Below, piece after piece: positions 35,746 to 44,850 of a stretch of DNA of 64,000 nucleotides. The stretch is from Elusimicrobiota bacterium (GTDB lineage Bacteria; Elusimicrobiota; Elusimicrobia; UBA1565; UBA9628). Under the pieces are notes generated by a model, which saw only the letters and a list, made by a program, of their open reading frames with translations, was not told the origin of the DNA and searched no databases. Location: NCBI GenBank assembly GCA_016194705.1, contig JACQAZ010000001.1, positions 23,324 through 87,323 on the forward strand, written 5' to 3'. The translations under genes and the position numbers were made by a program. Position 1 is the stretch's first letter. Every line of letters starts with the position of its first letter.

Positions 35746-37233
35746 ATGAACGCCGAATCACTATGGCTCATCCGAGGGCGACAAGCCCTCGCCCTTCTCC
35801 TCTGCTTCTCGCTTAGCTCGTGCGCCACGCTGGCCGTCACCCCGGAGCTCAAGCCGGCGCCGCCCGCTCGGGCCGTCGCGGGCAAACTCGGCATCCAATA
35901 CGAGGGGGAGCAGCTCAAGCGCGTTTTCGCGGCCGCCGACCGCTCCGCGATCGGCGCGGCGTCCGGCCAGTTTTTCTCCGACGTGACCGTGCTCCCTCCC
36001 GAGAGCCGCTACGCGGCTCCCCAGGACCTCTTCGACCAATACGGCACGGACCTCATCCTCCAGGCCCAGGTCGCCGACACCGTGAGCAACGGGGCCGTCA
36101 ATGCGCTGTTCGCGAGCTGCTTCCTGCTGATGTGGTTCTGCATCGCGACCGTGCCCCAGATGACCATGACCGACGACGTCACCCTGCAGGGGAACCTGCG
36201 CGACTCCCGTACGGGACGGCTGCTGTGGGCCGGAACCGTCAAGTCCCGGGGCACCGATCACTTCACGCCGATGGGCTCCTCGGGCATCCAGCCGCTGCTG
36301 GTCCAGCGGGTCGTGCACAACGCCGTCATCGAGCTCATGCAGACCGCCGCGGGGCAGGTCTCCGGCTACCGCCCGGAGTCGGTCAAGGAGGAGAGCCTGC
36401 AGGCGGCCGTGCGCAAGGCGCCCGGCCTGGCCAACCTCCATCTCCTGCATCCGGCCGCCAAGTCCAAGAACCGCTACGCCATCGTCATCGGCATCGACCG
36501 CTACCGCGAGCATCTGCCCAAGGCGGACTTCGCGGCCGACGACGCCAGAGACGTCGCCAAGTTCCTCATCGAGCGCGCGGGCTACCCGGAGGAGAACGTG
36601 GTGGTCAGGCTCAACGAGGAAGCGAGCAAGGGCGACATGGAAAAGTACTTCGAGTCCTGGGCGAAGAACAACGTCGACGCGAGCTCGAGCCTGCTCGTCT
36701 ACTACTCCGGCCACGGCTCGCCCGACGTCAACAACGGCGACGCCTACATCGTCCCTTACGACGGCGATCCGGCCTACATCGAGCAGACCGGCTACCCGCT
36801 CAAGAAGCTCTACAGAGTCCTCGACGGCCTGCCGAGCAAGAACACCTTGGTCCTGCTCGACTCCTGCTTCTCGGGAGCCGGCGGCCGCTCGGTGCTCATG
36901 GCGGGCGCCAGGCCCCTGGTCAACGTCAAGCCCGTCTCGGTCTCGGACCAAGGAAAGACCGTGGTCTTGTCTGCGACCTCCGGCAACCACATCAGCGTGG
37001 CCTACCGCGAGACCGGACACGGCCTCTTCACCCATTATCTGCTCCAGGGGCTCTCCGGCGAGGCCGACGCCAACGGCGACAACGCCGTCGACGTCCAGGA
37101 GCTATACGAATACCTCAGGCCTCAGGTGGAGCGCGTGGCGCGCAAGGTCTACAACACCGAGCAGGTGCCGCAGCTCATCGAGCCCGCGGCGATGCTCGGC
37201 TCGCCTCCGATCAGGATCGTCGTGTCGCAGTGA
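35746..37233 (+). CDS. Caspase-like (C14) lipoprotein
   Basis: 495 residues. A lipoprotein signal ends at the lipobox LSSC, so the protein is probably anchored in the envelope. Residues ~25-200 form an unrecognised domain, followed by a caspase/metacaspase p20-like domain from KNRYAIVIGIDRYR. The catalytic dyad is His323 in YYSGHGSPD and Cys374 in LLDSCFSGAGG; both are intact. A downstream NHISVAYRETGHGLFTHYLLQGL segment is typical of bacterial metacaspases, which cleave after basic residues. A Ca-loop-like DANGDNAVD stretch follows. The track start at 35695 lies in the promoter. Confidence 0.88.
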   Translation: MNAESLWLIRGRQALALLLCFSLSSCATLAVTPELKPAPPARAVAGKLGIQYEGEQLKRVFAAADRSAIGAASGQFFSDVTVLPPESRYAAPQDLFDQYGTDLILQAQVADTVSNGAVNALFASCFLLMWFCIATVPQMTMTDDVTLQGNLRDSRTGRLLWAGTVKSRGTDHFTPMGSSGIQPLLVQRVVHNAVIELMQTAAGQVSGYRPESVKEESLQAAVRKAPGLANLHLLHPAAKSKNRYAIVIGIDRYREHLPKADFAADDARDVAKFLIERAGYPEENVVVRLNEEASKGDMEKYFESWAKNNVDASSSLLVYYSGHGSPDVNNGDAYIVPYDGDPAYIEQTGYPLKKLYRVLDGLPSKNTLVLLDSCFSGAGGRSVLMAGARPLVNVKPVSVSDQGKTVVLSATSGNHISVAYRETGHGLFTHYLLQGLSGEADANGDNAVDVQELYEYLRPQVERVARKVYNTEQVPQLIEPAAMLGSPPIRIVVSQ

Positions 37234-37240
37234 CGCGCCG

Positions 37241-37957
37241 CTAGTAGGACGCCCAAAGCCGGCCCTCGAAGTCCGAGTGCGTGCAGTCCACGAACACGAT
37301 ACCCCAGCACGGGCTCTTCGGGTCCTTGACATAGCCCCAATGCCCGGTGTCCTTGAGGTTGACGAAGTTGATGTTGGCGTTGGTGACCCCGCGGCAGGCC
37401 TCGCCGCCGTAAGACTCCACTTCCGTCGAGACCGGATGCGGGACCAGGCGGCGGCCGTAGTCGGAGCGCGAAGACCAAGCGGCGGGGATCGCCGCCGGCC
37501 CGTCGAGCCGGTCGGGAAAGGCGCCCGCGTGACCCGCGCGGTATCTCTGCACGGCCGCGCGCAGGCCTCCAAGACTCGAGCCCAGCGTCTCGCTCATGTC
37601 CCCGCCCACCATCCGGTTGAGGAAGACTCCGCTGAGCAGACGCGAGAGCAGCACCCAGACCAGCGCGAAGAACAAGCGGGTCGCCCAGCGGCTGAACTCG
37701 GGCGGCGGGGCCAGGCGGCCGAGCCGCCCGAGCCAGGGAGGGCCCGCCGCGGCGTCGATGTCCGGCGAGGAGACCGCGCCGATGAGCAGCTGCGCCTGCG
37801 CCAGGCCGAGCGCCGCGGCCGCGGCGCCGGCCAGGACCTCGATGGCGCGCGCATCGGGCAGAAACCGCGCCAGAATCCACAAGACGCAGAGCAGGAGTCC
37901 GAAAAACAGCGCCGGGCTCAAGATCAGCTTCGCTCGTGCGAGCAGCGGTGGCGCCAC
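37241..37957 (-). CDS. Membrane protein with pseudopilin-like C-terminal domain
   Basis: 238 residues from GTG 37957, with TAGTGT ending 6 nt before it. Three or four membrane helices occupy the first ~140 residues. The C-terminal part (LGGLRAAVQRYRAGHAGAFPDRL... through VDCTHSDFEGRLWASY) resembles the globular domain of type II pseudopilins, which usually follows a single cleaved prepilin helix. Here that helix is replaced by a polytopic region and no prepilin peptidase site is seen. It is convergent with the caspase-like gene. Function unknown. Confidence 0.6.
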   Translation of the reverse strand: MAPPLLARAKLILSPALFFGLLLCVLWILARFLPDARAIEVLAGAAAAALGLAQAQLLIGAVSSPDIDAAAGPPWLGRLGRLAPPPEFSRWATRLFFALVWVLLSRLLSGVFLNRMVGGDMSETLGSSLGGLRAAVQRYRAGHAGAFPDRLDGPAAIPAAWSSRSDYGRRLVPHPVSTEVESYGGEACRGVTNANINFVNLKDTGHWGYVKDPKSPCWGIVFVDCTHSDFEGRLWASY

Positions 37958-37976
37958 GGCGTGACACTACCACTAT

Positions 37977-38005
37977 TTGCGGCCCCCGTCAATTCTTGCT
38001 AAATT
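37977..38005 (+). promoter_or_regulatory. Promoter-like TTGCGG-17-TAAATT, near-leaderless
   Basis: TTGCGG (37977-37982) and TAAATT (38000-38005) are 17 bp apart, and ATG 38011 follows after 5 nt (AGGGC). Confidence 0.4.
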
Positions 38006-38010
38006 AGGGC

Positions 38011-39024
38011 ATGACCGCGACCAAACCCTCGGCCGCGCCCCGCATGCGCTACCGTCCGCTCGGACGCACGGGCCTGGAGGTTTCCGAGATCGGCTTCGGC
38101 GGCTGGGGCATCGGCAAGTCGATGTGGGGCCGCACCGACGACGCCGAGTCCATGCGCGCCCTGCACGCGGCCCTGGACTGCGGCATCACCTATTTCGACA
38201 CGGCCTTCGCCTACGGGCACGGCCATTCCGAGCGGCTGATCGCGCGGCTGCGCAAGGAATCCTCCGCGCAGTTCACCGTATCGACCAAGATCCCTCCGCG
38301 CAACATGGAATGGCCGGCGCGCTCGAGCACGGCGCTGGCGCTCGCCTTCCCGCCGGATTGGATCCGCCTCTGCGTCGAGCGCTCGCTGCGCAACCTATCG
38401 ACGGACTGCCTGACTCTCTATCAATTCCACGTCTGGACGGACTCCTGGCTCAAGGATCCCCTGTGGCCCGCGGTCGTGGAGACCTTCGCGGCGCTTAAGA
38501 AGCAAGGCAAGATCCGCCACGCCGGAGCCTCGATCGGGGACGACGATCCCGAGACCGCGCTGGGCCTGGTGCGCTCGGGCTTCGTCGACCAGATCCAGGT
38601 CCTCTTCAACATGTTCGAACAGCGGCCGCTCGACCGCCTCTTCCCGCTGTGCCGGGAGAAGGGCGTCGCCGTCGTGGTCCGCTGTCCTTTCGACGAGGGG
38701 GGGCTCACGGGAGCCTTGAGGCCCGACACCCGCTTCGAGCCGGAGGATTTCCGCAGCCACTATTTCGGAGGCGAGCGCCTCGCCGAGACCTGCCGCCGCG
38801 CGGACGCGCTCGAGACCCTCGTCGTGGGAAAGAAGGCGCGGACCCTGCCGGAGGCCGCTTTGAAGTTCTGCTTGAGCTTCGACGCGGTATCGACCGTCAT
38901 CCCCGGCATGCGCAAGGTCTCTCACGTGAGCGCCAACGCGGCGGCCTCCGACGGGAATTACTTCGACGCGGGCGAGCTCGAGGCCGTCGCGGCTCACCGC
39001 TGGGTGCGCAACTTCTATCAATAA
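38011..39024 (+). CDS. Aldo/keto reductase family oxidoreductase
   Basis: 337 residues with the AKR barrel. MRYRPLGRTGLEVSEIGFGGWGIG opens the barrel, YFDTAFAYGHGHSERL carries the Asp and Tyr, VSTKIPP the Lys and LYQFHVW the His of the catalytic tetrad. The middle reads IRHAGASIGDDDPE, and VSTVIPGMRKVSHVSANAAA is the NADPH-binding end. It is expected to reduce aldehydes or ketones with NADPH in the cytoplasm; the substrate is unknown. Confidence 0.9.
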   Translation: MTATKPSAAPRMRYRPLGRTGLEVSEIGFGGWGIGKSMWGRTDDAESMRALHAALDCGITYFDTAFAYGHGHSERLIARLRKESSAQFTVSTKIPPRNMEWPARSSTALALAFPPDWIRLCVERSLRNLSTDCLTLYQFHVWTDSWLKDPLWPAVVETFAALKKQGKIRHAGASIGDDDPETALGLVRSGFVDQIQVLFNMFEQRPLDRLFPLCREKGVAVVVRCPFDEGGLTGALRPDTRFEPEDFRSHYFGGERLAETCRRADALETLVVGKKARTLPEAALKFCLSFDAVSTVIPGMRKVSHVSANAAASDGNYFDAGELEAVAAHRWVRNFYQ

Positions 39025-39061
39025 GCCGACCCCGCGCCTCCTGCTGCTGCCGGCCCTCTGC

Positions 39062-39367
39062 ATGGCCCTCAACGGCTGCTTCCTCGCCGTGGTCGGGGCG
39101 GGCGCGGGAGAGGCGGGCTACGCCGCCACGCGCAAGGATCGCACCGCCGGCGAGGTCGTCTCGGACCAATGGATCTTCGCGAAAGTCAGATCGTCTCTCG
39201 ACACGGACTCCAGGATCGTTTCAAGGAATATCACGGTCGAAGTCCGCAAGGGCGCAGTCACGCTGACGGGCACGGTGCCCGACGCCGCGCAGGGAAAGCT
39301 GGCCGGAGAGGTCGCGGCCGTGATCAACGGCGTGAAGTCCGTCCGGAACCGGCTCAAGACTCCCTAG
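39062..39367 (+). CDS. BON-domain lipoprotein
   Basis: At least 101 residues. The BON domain ([37 protein letters not shown]... GVKSVRNRL) binds phospholipid in envelope proteins such as OsmY and DolP. The segment [15 protein letters not shown] reads as a lipoprotein signal with lipobox LNGC, but most of it lies upstream of ATG 39062. No ATG, GTG or TTG is seen in that frame back to about 39002, where the aldo/keto reductase stop overlaps. The true start is therefore uncertain, perhaps a rare CTG or ATC codon. Confidence 0.72.
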   Translation: MALNGCFLAVVGAGAGEAGYAATRKDRTAGEVVSDQWIFAKVRSSLDTDSRIVSRNITVEVRKGAVTLTGTVPDAAQGKLAGEVAAVINGVKSVRNRLKTP

Positions 39368-39852
39368 GGGAGCTTCGAGAGGTCGCGCGTCTTGAGCACG
39401 CGCGCGGGAACGCCGGCGACCACGGCGCCCGCCGGCACGTCCTTCGTGACGACCGCCCCGGCCCCGATGATCGCGTGGCGTCCGATCTTGACGGGCAGCA
39501 AGGTCGCGTTCGAGCCGATCCGCACAAAATCCTCCACGGTCGTCGCGCGCATCTTGTACTCGCGGTTCGGCAGGGGAACGTCGTACTTGTCGTTGGTGAA
39601 CATGACGGCGTGGCCCACGAAGCAGTCGGAGCCCACCGTCACGCCCTCGCAGAGGAAGCTGTGCGAACTGATCCGAGAGCGCGCTCCGACCTTGGCCCCC
39701 CGCTGGATCTCCACGAAGGGCCCGACGAAGGCGTCGGCTGCGACCTCGCACTCGTAGAGATTGGTGAAGTCCATGATCTTGGCCGTGGGATCGATCTTGC
39801 AGGCGCGGCTCTTCTTAAGCGGCGACGGCGCCGAGGCCGGTGGGCGTTTCAC
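39364..39852 (-). CDS. Left-handed beta-helix (hexapeptide) acyltransferase
   Basis: 162 residues from GTG 39852; TATAAT ends 6 nt before it. Hexapeptide repeats run through most of it ([43 protein letters not shown]... [31 protein letters not shown]). The layout resembles WlbB/WbpD-type N-acetyltransferases that acetylate amino sugars for surface glycans. The neighbouring GT-C gene fits a surface polysaccharide or glycosylation role. The acceptor is not identifiable. Confidence 0.85.
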   Translation of the reverse strand: MKRPPASAPSPLKKSRACKIDPTAKIMDFTNLYECEVAADAFVGPFVEIQRGAKVGARSRISSHSFLCEGVTVGSDCFVGHAVMFTNDKYDVPLPNREYKMRATTVEDFVRIGSNATLLPVKIGRHAIIGAGAVVTKDVPAGAVVAGVPARVLKTRDLSKLP

Positions 39853-39869
39853 GGTTCCATTATATCCAT

Positions 39870-41486
39870 TCAGAGCCGCTTGGCGACGTAGAACCGCTCG
39901 AGGGGTTCCCCGCTGACGGCGAAAGGAAGGAAGCCGAAGACGCTCGAGTAGAATCCCGCGCGCCCGGCGGAAATCAGCCGCAAGGGCACGGCCTCGCCGA
40001 TCTCGGCCGCCCGCACGTCTGCGATGCGCAGGTCCATCGGGATGCTCAGGATGTTCGTGTTATTGACCGGGACGATGAGGATGTCTCCCGCCCGCGCGGC
40101 CGCCCAGCCGCCGGCGCCGCGGTCCACCGCGACGGCGCCCGCCTTCTCCATGTAGTATTGGAATCCCCAATGCCCCGTGAACCAGACCCTCTTGCCGGCG
40201 GCGACGTAGCGGCGGGCCGCGTCGGCGGTGTCGCGCTGCGCCGCCGCATAGCGCGCGTCGACGGCCGCCAGAGTCAGCGACAGCGCCAGGATCGAAAGGA
40301 AGCTCCCCAAATAGAGCCTGCGCAGCGTCCGTTCGGACGCGGTCTCTTCGAGCAGGTGGGCCTGAAGGAGCGCCAGCGGGATCAAAAGGAAAAGGACATA
40401 GCGCGTCACGATGCTCCAATAGAACAGGAGTTGCAGCCCGCCCACGATGAAGATCCACGCGAGAAGCAGGCGCCTCTCTTCGCCCCGCCTGGCCTCCGGC
40501 CGCAGGCACACGGCCACCGACAGTCCGGCGGCGGCGGCGAAGGCCGCTCCGAGCGCCCGGTCGAGGGCCGCGACCGCCTGGGTGTCGAAAACCGGCAGCA
40601 GGAGCGCGGCGGCCGCGCCGGCGGCGGCCAGCGCGGCCCAACGCCGCCCGTCCTTCAGGAGAAGGAATCCGCCGGGCAGCGTCGCCAAGCCGCAGCCGCC
40701 CGTAAAGCAGAGCAGCGCGCGCAGCCTCCCCGGGATATCCCCCGCGTGGAACGCGGCCCCGCGGTTGAGAAACCACAAGCCGGTCGCGGCGATGCCGCCC
40801 CAGGCGTCGCCCGCGAACTCCTTGCCCAAGAACAACAGAAGCGGACCGGCGGCGAGAGCTCCGTAAAGGATCACGCCCCGCCAGGGCTGCCGACGCCGGC
40901 GCGCGGCCAGCGCCGCCAGGAGGAGAAGAAAGATCCCGGTGATCTTGCTCAGAAGGGCGAGCATCATGAGCGCCGCCGAAGCCCGGATCCACGCGCTCCT
41001 GCCTTCGTCGAGCCCGCGCAACAGGAGGTAGAGCGAGGTCAGGCCGAACGCGGCCAGGAGCTTGTCCGGCATGATGTGCTGGATGTTGAGGAGGTAGGCC
41101 GGGCCGGCGAGAATCGTCAGCGTGGGCCAGAGAGGGCGCTTGAGCAAGCGGGCGGCCAGGCCGTAAAGGGCCAGCCCGGCCGCCAGGTCGAACGGCAGGA
41201 AGGCCAGGCGCGTGCGCCACTCCAGGCCGCGCGTGAGGCCGGCCGCGGCGGCCAATAGGTAAGGAAGGATGGTGGGATAGGCGTTGACTTCGGACATCGG
41301 CACCGCGCGCCCGTACCAGTTGTAGAGGAATGAGAGGGGATGCAGCGGATCGCGCGCGATGTGGCCGGCGATCGCCAGGTAGGCGGGCTCGTCGATGTGG
41401 TAGGCTTTCCCCAGGAAAGGCAGGGCCGACAGCACGACGAACGCCGCGACGGCCGCGGGCTCGGAGAGGGTCCTTTGGGGTCGCAT
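39870..41486 (-). CDS. GT-C (GT39-like) membrane glycosyltransferase
   Basis: 538 residues and roughly 10-12 membrane helices. The first periplasmic loop contains [22 protein letters not shown], the acidic motif expected in GT39/ArnT-type enzymes, followed by the SFLYNWYG segment. A soluble periplasmic domain forms the C-terminal ~130 residues ([17 protein letters not shown] onward). It lies 18 bp upstream of the hexapeptide transferase on the same strand, suggesting one surface-glycan unit. TATAAT ends 8 nt before the ATG. Confidence 0.75.
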   Translation of the reverse strand: MRPQRTLSEPAAVAAFVVLSALPFLGKAYHIDEPAYLAIAGHIARDPLHPLSFLYNWYGRAVPMSEVNAYPTILPYLLAAAAGLTRGLEWRTRLAFLPFDLAAGLALYGLAARLLKRPLWPTLTILAGPAYLLNIQHIMPDKLLAAFGLTSLYLLLRGLDEGRSAWIRASAALMMLALLSKITGIFLLLLAALAARRRRQPWRGVILYGALAAGPLLLFLGKEFAGDAWGGIAATGLWFLNRGAAFHAGDIPGRLRALLCFTGGCGLATLPGGFLLLKDGRRWAALAAAGAAAALLLPVFDTQAVAALDRALGAAFAAAAGLSVAVCLRPEARRGEERRLLLAWIFIVGGLQLLFYWSIVTRYVLFLLIPLALLQAHLLEETASERTLRRLYLGSFLSILALSLTLAAVDARYAAAQRDTADAARRYVAAGKRVWFTGHWGFQYYMEKAGAVAVDRGAGGWAAARAGDILIVPVNNTNILSIPMDLRIADVRAAEIGEAVPLRLISAGRAGFYSSVFGFLPFAVSGEPLERFYVAKRL

Positions 41487-41555
41487 CGCCTTCGATTATA
41501 CATTGTGTCCCCCAGGACTTGAATATTTAATATTTTTCCACTACCTTTACGGCAT

Positions 41556-44500
41556 ATGAAGCTCGCCAAGCGACTCCTGGTCGCCTGGGCGGTCGCCTCC
41601 TGCGCGGGCCCCGCCGGGGCCGCCAGCTCGAAGATCGCCGCGCGCCGGGCCTACGATTACGGCCTCGAGCGCTACCTCAACGGCGACTTCAAGCGGGCTC
41701 TTTCCGAGGTCAACAACGCGATCTCCGACGATCCGGGCCTTTCGGTGGCCTTCGCCCTGCGCGCCCGGCTCTGGTCGGTGCTCGGCGACGTCGTCAACAT
41801 GGAGAAGGACTGCGACAAGGTGCTCGACCGCTTGGGCTCCTCATTGGCCTCTCTCGACATCGAGCAGCTCACAGCCCAAGGCACGGCCCAGCTCCTCAAG
41901 GGCCGCACCGAGCACGCCATGCCCAGCTTCGACGCGGCCCTGCAGCTCAACAGCCAGAACCCCGAGGCCCTGGCCGGCCGCGCGCGGGTCTGGCGGGCCA
42001 AAGGCATGAACGATCGCGCTCTCGACGACCTCAACGAGCTTCTCCAGCGCGAAAGAAAGACCCCTCTCTACCTTTATAACCGCGGCAACGCCTATTACGA
42101 GCTCGGACAATACGACAACGCGCTGGCCGATCTGACCCTCGCCCTAAGGCAGAACAAGAACTTCTATCCGGCCTACGGCCTGGCCGGCGCGGCCCTGGCC
42201 AGGAAGGGCGACTTCAAGCGCGCGGCCAAAGCCTACGACAAGGCCCTGGCCGTCAATCCCGAGTACGCCTACGCCTACCTCGGACGCGCGGCCATCTCGC
42301 TGGCCAAAGGCGCCGAGGAGGAGGCCTTCGCCGATTTCGACAACGCGGTCCGCGTCTCGCCTCACGACTACGCGCCGTATTTCAACCGCGGCGAAGCCTA
42401 CTGGCGCCGCGGCAACAAGGAAGAAGCCCTCAACGACTACCGCAAGGCGCTGACCGCGGACTCGCTCGAGCCCGAGTTCATGCTCTCGATCGGCGACCGC
42501 ATGGCCCAGATGATCCTCTTCCGCGAGGCGATCGGGGCCTTCACCCGCGCCTACGCCCTGGCCGGCGGAGAGGGAAACGCGGCCGTGCCGCGCGCTTCGT
42601 CCAAGGGAAAGAACTCTCGCGCGGCCGCGAAGGCGACCCTGTCCCCGGTCGGGGTCAGGGCCTTGATCCGCCGGGCGGGGGCCTACGAGGGGCTCAAGGA
42701 CCTCAAGGCCGCGATGGCCGACCTGACCGAAGCCGTGAGCCGCGATCCCTCGAGCGCCACGGCCTGGGCCGCTCGCGGGACCCTCTCGCTCAAGATGGGC
42801 CTCGACGCGCAGGCGCTCAGCGACCTCAATCAGGCCGTGCGCCTCGACGCCAAGAACGCCGAGGTGCGCGTGGCGCGCGGCAGCTACTACGCGCGCACCG
42901 ACCGGCCCAAGGCCGCGCTGGAGGACTTCAACGCGGCCGTACAGCTCGACTCCGCGCGCGCCGACGCCTACAACGACCGCGGCGCGCTCTACGTGAACGC
43001 CTTCAACCAGCCCGAAAAGGCCATGGCGGACATCGAGAAGGCCGTGAGCCTCGCGCCCAAGGATCCGAACTACCTCTTCAACCTCGCGATGCTGCGCCTC
43101 AAGGTCCGCGACTATTGGAAAGCCGTCGAGCTGTTCAACGCCTCCTTGAAGTACCAGGGCCCTCCCGCGCGGGTCATGGCCTACCGCGCCGAGGCCTATT
43201 CCCAGCTCGGCGATCACGCCAACGCCCTGCGGGACATCCAGATCGCGCTCGAGAAAGACCCCAAGTACGTCCCGCTCTACGATGCCCTGGGGAGCATCCG
43301 CTTGCGCTCGCACGACTACGAGCAGGCCGTGCGCGACCTCGACCAAGCGCTCGACCTCGAGCCCGAGAACGTCAGCGCGCTGGTCCACCGCGGGGCCGCC
43401 TACGGGGCGCTGGGCTCGCTCAAGCGCGCCCTCAAGGACTTCAAGCGGGCCGTCGAACTCGACCCGAAGTCCAAGGAGGCGCTGACCTACCATTGCCAGG
43501 CCCTGCGCTTGAGCCGCGACCCCGCCGGCGCCGTGCGGGAGTGCTCCAAGGCCGTCGACCTCGACGCCTACTACGCCCCGGCGTACCTGCAAAGGGGCCT
43601 GAGCTACCTCGCGATGCGCCAGGCCGACAAGGCCATCGAGGACGTCAACACCGCCTCCGAGCTCGGCCTGCGCCGGCCCGAGGGACTGCTGGCCCAGGCC
43701 ATCGCCCACACCGCGTCTCACCTTTATAAGGAGGCACACGCCGATTTCGAGGCCGCCATGGAGCTCGATTCCTCCGTCCACACCCGCGAGATCGGGCTCA
43801 AATTCCCCCATGGGGACAACGAGGATTATTACAACGACATCGCCGACCTCGAACCGCTGATGCGCCGCGACTCCTCGAAGCCCTACGTTTTCATCGTCCG
43901 CGCCGACTCCATGCGCAACGCGGAGCATTTCGACAAGGCCATCGCCGAGTACACCAAGGCCATGGAGCTCGACGGCTCGCTCTCGGACGCCTACGTCGGC
44001 CGGGGCTTGGCGCTCATGGCGCAGGAGGCCTACGACTCGGCCCAGCAGGATTTCCTGCGCGCCCTCGAGCTCAACGCCGACGACGCCAAGACGCGCGTGC
44101 GCCTGGCCACCTTGCTGACCCTCAAACGCGACTACAGGGGAGCCCTGCAGGAGGTCGCTCGGGCGCTCAAGCTCGACGGCCGCAACTCGGAGGCCTACCT
44201 CCGGGGAGGCAACGCCCAGTACTTCCTCAAGAACTACAAGAAGGCGCTCGACAACTACGAGCTCTCGGCCAAATACGACCCCTTGAGCCCCGCCGCGCAC
44301 AACGCCGTCGGCATGGGCCATTTCGCCCTGCGCCAGTACAAGGAGGCCCTCGAGAGCTTCAGCCGCGCGATCTCGCTCAACCCCAACTCCGACCGCTTCT
44401 TCCGCAACCGCGCCTCGACCTACTCCAACATGCGCAACTTCGTCAACGCGGCCGCGGAGTTCAAGAACGCCAGCGCGCTCAACACCGACCCCGCGATGGT

Positions 44501-44561
44501 CGACGACTACAAGAAGCTCATCGACGAGAGCGAGGCCCAGAGCACCGACGGCAAGGGCTGA
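41556..44561 (+). CDS. Large exported TPR-repeat protein
   Basis: 1001 residues made almost wholly of tetratricopeptide repeats, about 25 by eye, after a signal peptide (LLVAWAVASCAGPAGAAS). Consensus-like units include LYLYNRGNAYYELGQYDNALADLTLAL and AYAYLGRAAISLAKGAEEEAFADF. One long linker (GEGNAAVPRASSKGKNSRAAAKATLS, about residues 344-370) splits the array. TPR superhelices scaffold protein complexes, here probably in the periplasm or on the outer membrane. Divergent from the GT39-like gene. Confidence 0.9.
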   Translation: MKLAKRLLVAWAVASCAGPAGAASSKIAARRAYDYGLERYLNGDFKRALSEVNNAISDDPGLSVAFALRARLWSVLGDVVNMEKDCDKVLDRLGSSLASLDIEQLTAQGTAQLLKGRTEHAMPSFDAALQLNSQNPEALAGRARVWRAKGMNDRALDDLNELLQRERKTPLYLYNRGNAYYELGQYDNALADLTLALRQNKNFYPAYGLAGAALARKGDFKRAAKAYDKALAVNPEYAYAYLGRAAISLAKGAEEEAFADFDNAVRVSPHDYAPYFNRGEAYWRRGNKEEALNDYRKALTADSLEPEFMLSIGDRMAQMILFREAIGAFTRAYALAGGEGNAAVPRASSKGKNSRAAAKATLSPVGVRALIRRAGAYEGLKDLKAAMADLTEAVSRDPSSATAWAARGTLSLKMGLDAQALSDLNQAVRLDAKNAEVRVARGSYYARTDRPKAALEDFNAAVQLDSARADAYNDRGALYVNAFNQPEKAMADIEKAVSLAPKDPNYLFNLAMLRLKVRDYWKAVELFNASLKYQGPPARVMAYRAEAYSQLGDHANALRDIQIALEKDPKYVPLYDALGSIRLRSHDYEQAVRDLDQALDLEPENVSALVHRGAAYGALGSLKRALKDFKRAVELDPKSKEALTYHCQALRLSRDPAGAVRECSKAVDLDAYYAPAYLQRGLSYLAMRQADKAIEDVNTASELGLRRPEGLLAQAIAHTASHLYKEAHADFEAAMELDSSVHTREIGLKFPHGDNEDYYNDIADLEPLMRRDSSKPYVFIVRADSMRNAEHFDKAIAEYTKAMELDGSLSDAYVGRGLALMAQEAYDSAQQDFLRALELNADDAKTRVRLATLLTLKRDYRGALQEVARALKLDGRNSEAYLRGGNAQYFLKNYKKALDNYELSAKYDPLSPAAHNAVGMGHFALRQYKEALESFSRAISLNPNSDRFFRNRASTYSNMRNFVNAAAEFKNASALNTDPAMVDDYKKLIDESEAQSTDGKG

Positions 44562-44738
44562 GGCCGCTCTGATACGGGGGCATCCATGTTCCCGGACATT
44601 TCAGGCTGACTTGCCGGGCGCCTGCGGCGAGAGCTCCAACAACGACTTCAGAAAGAGAGGTGCGCGTGAGCGCAGCGAACGCGCAACCGGCCGGAGCGAA
44701 GCGACGGACGGCTGCCGTGCGGATACCGGAGTCCTAAC

Positions 44739-44780
44739 ATTGTCACTTTTTTGGACCATATGGTCCAAAAAAGTGACAAT
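44739..44780. repeat. 42-bp perfect palindrome
   Basis: A perfect 21+21 palindrome starting ATTGTCACTTTTTTGG and centred on CCATATGG. As RNA it would be a strong hairpin carrying A and U runs in the stem. It lies in the otherwise empty ~290-bp gap between the TPR gene and the IS element, and could be a transposon scar or a bidirectional terminator. Confidence 0.6.
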
Positions 44781-44850
44781 TCCTGCGACAGATGCCGCGT
44801 GGGTCACGCGTCAATGTCCTGGAACCTGGAGGAGAGGCCCCCTTGACACT

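Noticed and set aside
42144-44321. 725-residue minus-strand ORF opposite the TPR gene
   Set aside because: Its internal repetition mirrors the TPR repeats on the other strand and no independent coding signal is seen.
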